Part shown: piece after piece, positions 61,860 to 64,000 of the stretch
Layout: each line of letters begins with the position of its first letter
How positions within the stretch are numbered: position 1 is the first letter of the stretch
From: JAKQDH01 sp029558835
GTDB lineage: Bacteria > Planctomycetota > Phycisphaerae > UBA1845
Length of the DNA stretch: 64,000 nt
Reading direction: 5' to 3'
Assembly (NCBI GenBank): GCA_035356615.1
Contig: DAOQSN010000026.1
Coordinates: 12,618-76,617, forward strand
Notes under the pieces: model-generated
The model's database searches: none
The model's input: only the letters and a program-made list of their open reading frames with translations
Told to the model about the DNA's origin: nothing
Program-made: the position numbers and the translations under genes

Positions 61860-62289
61860 ACAACGCCATGCTGCAGCCCTGCCCGGTCTGAGGCCCTGTC
61901 GAAGAGCCGGCGGGCACCGGCCACGGCCGTCTCGGCCAACGCAGGGCGGCGAAGGGTCAGGCCGCATCCGGTTGCAGCGGCCGCTGCCGCGGAGGGCGTC
62001 GCCATACCTGTGCGGATATCGCGTCCTTCTCCGAACGCGCCTGCCCCCAAGCGCGACATCGCCAGGCGGAGCTCGGGCTACCGCCCTTCGACTGCAGCGC
62101 GCAACCGCAGCAGACTGGCTGAAGTGTGAATGCGCAACGTCCTTGCACTCCGTAGTGCTATCCGGATACAATGGGCTCCACGACGAATGGTAGCGGGCTG
62201 AGTAGGACCAAAACCTGCCCACCTGGCTACCGTGCTTAACAACCGGGGTGCTGCAACATCATTGAACAGAAAACACCGGAGGGACGAAC
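61860..62289. other. intergenic region with a promoter
   Basis: This is a 430-base gap. The promoter at 62143-62172 is the only clear element. Confidence 0.4.
62143..62172 (+). promoter_or_regulatory. candidate promoter of the FG-GAP protein gene
   Basis: TTGCAC (62143-62148) and TACAAT (62167-62172) are 18 bases apart, about 118 bases before the ATG at 62290. Confidence 0.5.
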
Positions 62290-64000
62290 ATGGCGATCGC
62301 TGTCTGTATCGCAGGCCTGATGTTGCTGGCGCCGGCTGGGCCGGCGGAATCGAACCCAACCGCAGTTGCGTCGCCCCAAGGCCACTCGGCAGTCCCTGCT
62401 GGTGCGACCCCGTCGGCGGCGACGGCAGGGGCATTGCAGATCGAGACTGACCCGCAGCGCGGTGTCATGGAAGCCATGGACGCTGAGCGCACGGTCGTCT
62501 GGCGGCGCGGGCCGCGGCCAGCGGGCCTCGACAACCAGAACGGCCTGTCGACATCGCGTCGGCCAGCGCAGCCGGCACCACCCACGCGCGACAGTTACGT
62601 CCTGCTCGCCACGCTGCCCAAAGGCGATTCGAACATCTGGGAAGGCGACGTCGACCACGACGGACACAAGGAACTCTGGTTCGCTTACGACGGGGCAGTG
62701 CACGTGTGGGAAGCGCAGGGCCGCAACCCGTTCGTCCACGTGCACAGCGCGCCGCCGCCCAGCGGGCAGATGACCTGGTTCCTCGGAATCGGTGATACCG
62801 ACAACGACGGTTTGCAGGAGATCATCTGGAAGGCCGGCATCGCTGGCGACCCGTACCTGGTCTTCTACGAGCAGCCGAACCTCTACACCTATCCCTCCGT
62901 CGCCACGGCCGAGCACCATACCGGCGTGGAGAACACTCACTATACGCACCTGCGCGTCGCCGACATCGACCAGGACGGCGTGAACGACGTCATTTGCAGC
63001 CACCAGGGCACCAGCGACCGCTCGGTGGCCGTCTATGAGGCCTTCGCCGACGACACGTATCGGGAAGTGTACGGCGGCAACTACGGACCCGAATATGCGG
63101 TCTCCGGCTGCGTCGGCGTCGGCGACCTCGACGGCGACGGCTTCCGCGAGATCGCTGTGCCCGAAGTGAGCGACGCCGTCCGCATCCACATCGTCGAAGC
63201 CCAGGGCAACAACAACTATGTCGACACGTGGACCAGCGACTGGCTGCCCGACCCCAACGGCTACTGGGTGAGCGAAGGCGGCGACCTGGACCGCGACGGC
63301 CTGCCGGACTTCGTCGTCGTCACCGGGCACGGCGGCTTCACCGAGCCGGTCGTCTTTGTGGTCTGGATGTATGAAGCCGTCGGCAACGACGAATACGAGC
63401 TGGTGTGGAGCCACGAGTACACGGCCACGTGTAATCTCTGTTTCGACGGCGGGGTGGTCACCGGCGACGCCACCGGCGACGGCTACAGCGACCTGCTCTT
63501 CCAGGCCGCCTCCAGCTTGACGGCCGTGTTCACCGGCGTCGCCGACAACACCTTGCAGATGGTCTGGTCACTGGACGGTGCCGTCACCGGCCAGGGCCGC
63601 GAACGCCTGATCTCCAGTGACCTCGACGCCGACGGTCAGCCGGAACTGGTCTGGTACACCGACAGCGCGACCGTCGTCTATGAGCATGTTTCCGGCAGCG
63701 AGAGCTGCACCTACACCGTATGTCCCGACGGCACGGGCGATTTCGTCACCATCCAGGCCGCCATCAACGCGGCCGCCGACGGCGACGTGATCTGCCTGTG
63801 CGAGGCGACGTTCACCGGCGAGGGCAATCGAGACATTGATTACTCAGGCAAGGCCGTCACGGTGCAAGCGCAAAGCAGCAACCCCGCCGCCTGCGTCATT
63901 GACTGTGAGAACTCGGGCTGGCGGGCAGTCAAGTTCATCTCCGGTGAAGGCCCGGCATCAGTGCTCGCCGGCGTCACCATCCGCAACGGCGTGGCCACGC
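62290..64000 (+). CDS. secreted FG-GAP/VCBS propeller and beta-helix protein, 3' end outside window
   Basis: The reading frame stays open from ATG 62290 (GGAGG about seven bases before) to the end of the window, giving 570 residues so far. A short signal peptide (MAIAVCIAGLMLLAPAGPA) is followed by calcium-binding FG-GAP/VCBS-like repeats: GDVDHDGHKELWFAY, GDTDNDGLQEIIW, ADIDQDGVNDVI, GDLDGDGFREIAV, GDLDRDGLPDFVVV and SDLDADGQPELVW. From about residue 475 a right-handed parallel beta-helix begins (TVCPDGTGDFVTIQAAINAA, DYSGKAVTVQA), as in pectin-lyase-like planctomycete proteins. It probably ends in the same EF-hand tail as its neighbours, which cannot be seen here. Confidence 0.88.
   Translation, partial: MAIAVCIAGLMLLAPAGPAESNPTAVASPQGHSAVPAGATPSAATAGALQIETDPQRGVMEAMDAERTVVWRRGPRPAGLDNQNGLSTSRRPAQPAPPTRDSYVLLATLPKGDSNIWEGDVDHDGHKELWFAYDGAVHVWEAQGRNPFVHVHSAPPPSGQMTWFLGIGDTDNDGLQEIIWKAGIAGDPYLVFYEQPNLYTYPSVATAEHHTGVENTHYTHLRVADIDQDGVNDVICSHQGTSDRSVAVYEAFADDTYREVYGGNYGPEYAVSGCVGVGDLDGDGFREIAVPEVSDAVRIHIVEAQGNNNYVDTWTSDWLPDPNGYWVSEGGDLDRDGLPDFVVVTGHGGFTEPVVFVVWMYEAVGNDEYELVWSHEYTATCNLCFDGGVVTGDATGDGYSDLLFQAASSLTAVFTGVADNTLQMVWSLDGAVTGQGRERLISSDLDADGQPELVWYTDSATVVYEHVSGSESCTYTVCPDGTGDFVTIQAAINAAADGDVICLCEATFTGEGNRDIDYSGKAVTVQAQSSNPAACVIDCENSGWRAVKFISGEGPASVLAGVTIRNGVAT

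Overview
This window looks like a chromosomal segment of a high-GC member of the Planctomycetota, probably from the Phycisphaerae side of the phylum. The basis is the gene complement rather than any marker gene. It has the operon MoxR - DUF58 - BatA-type VWA - VWA/GATase-like - DUF4175 coiled coil - small secreted protein - prenyltransferase-repeat protein. It has large secreted proteins ending in short EF-hand/dockerin-like tails (GDLNCDG..., DLDADGDAD.DFAAFQ.AFTG). It also has many lipoproteins of unknown function. No rRNA, tRNA, CRISPR array, prophage or intact insertion sequence was found.

Layout. 1-10 kb: end of a response regulator, full-length cobalamin-dependent methionine synthase (metH), a zinc-ribbon membrane protein, a class-III aminotransferase homologue whose PLP lysine is replaced by alanine, two small membrane proteins and two secreted proteins. 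10-23 kb: threonine-synthase-like enzyme, a TPR membrane protein overlapping a VanZ-Mth938 fusion, tsaB, a metallophosphoesterase, yidC, a thioredoxin-fold lipoprotein, a YjbQ protein and a GT39-TPR glycosyltransferase. 23-38.5 kb: a co-directional block starting with a LOG-family protein and running through the MoxR/VWA operon to an NPCBM protein. 38.5-52 kb: lipoproteins, an ECF sigma/anti-sigma pair, a large receiver/ATP-grasp PEP-synthase-like protein, a GH16-like secreted protein, glutamate dehydrogenase and two planctomycete-type unknowns. 52-64 kb: a surface-protein region with a 1038-residue secreted protein, a B12-binding radical SAM protein, a beta-propeller/PQQ protein and an FG-GAP/beta-helix protein that runs off the window.

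Two things stand out. First, the secreted protein at 52987-56103 has both halves of a caspase/legumain (clan CD) peptidase fold in reversed order: the cysteine strand (NTCYGGGF) is at the N-terminus and the histidine strand (LLLHFTDHGG) about 200 residues later. This suggests a circularly permuted peptidase. Second, the spaces between genes are filled with several families of palindromic repeats. The main one (arms GGGTGGCATGsCCAAGC...) occurs at about ten sites. In two genes it lies in frame between a start codon with a good Shine-Dalgarno sequence and the signal peptide; a different palindrome interrupts a VWA domain in frame. These look like mobile or mobilised palindromes that can become protein sequence.

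Starts were chosen from Shine-Dalgarno spacing and domain boundaries. Family assignments come from recognised motifs; no database search was possible.
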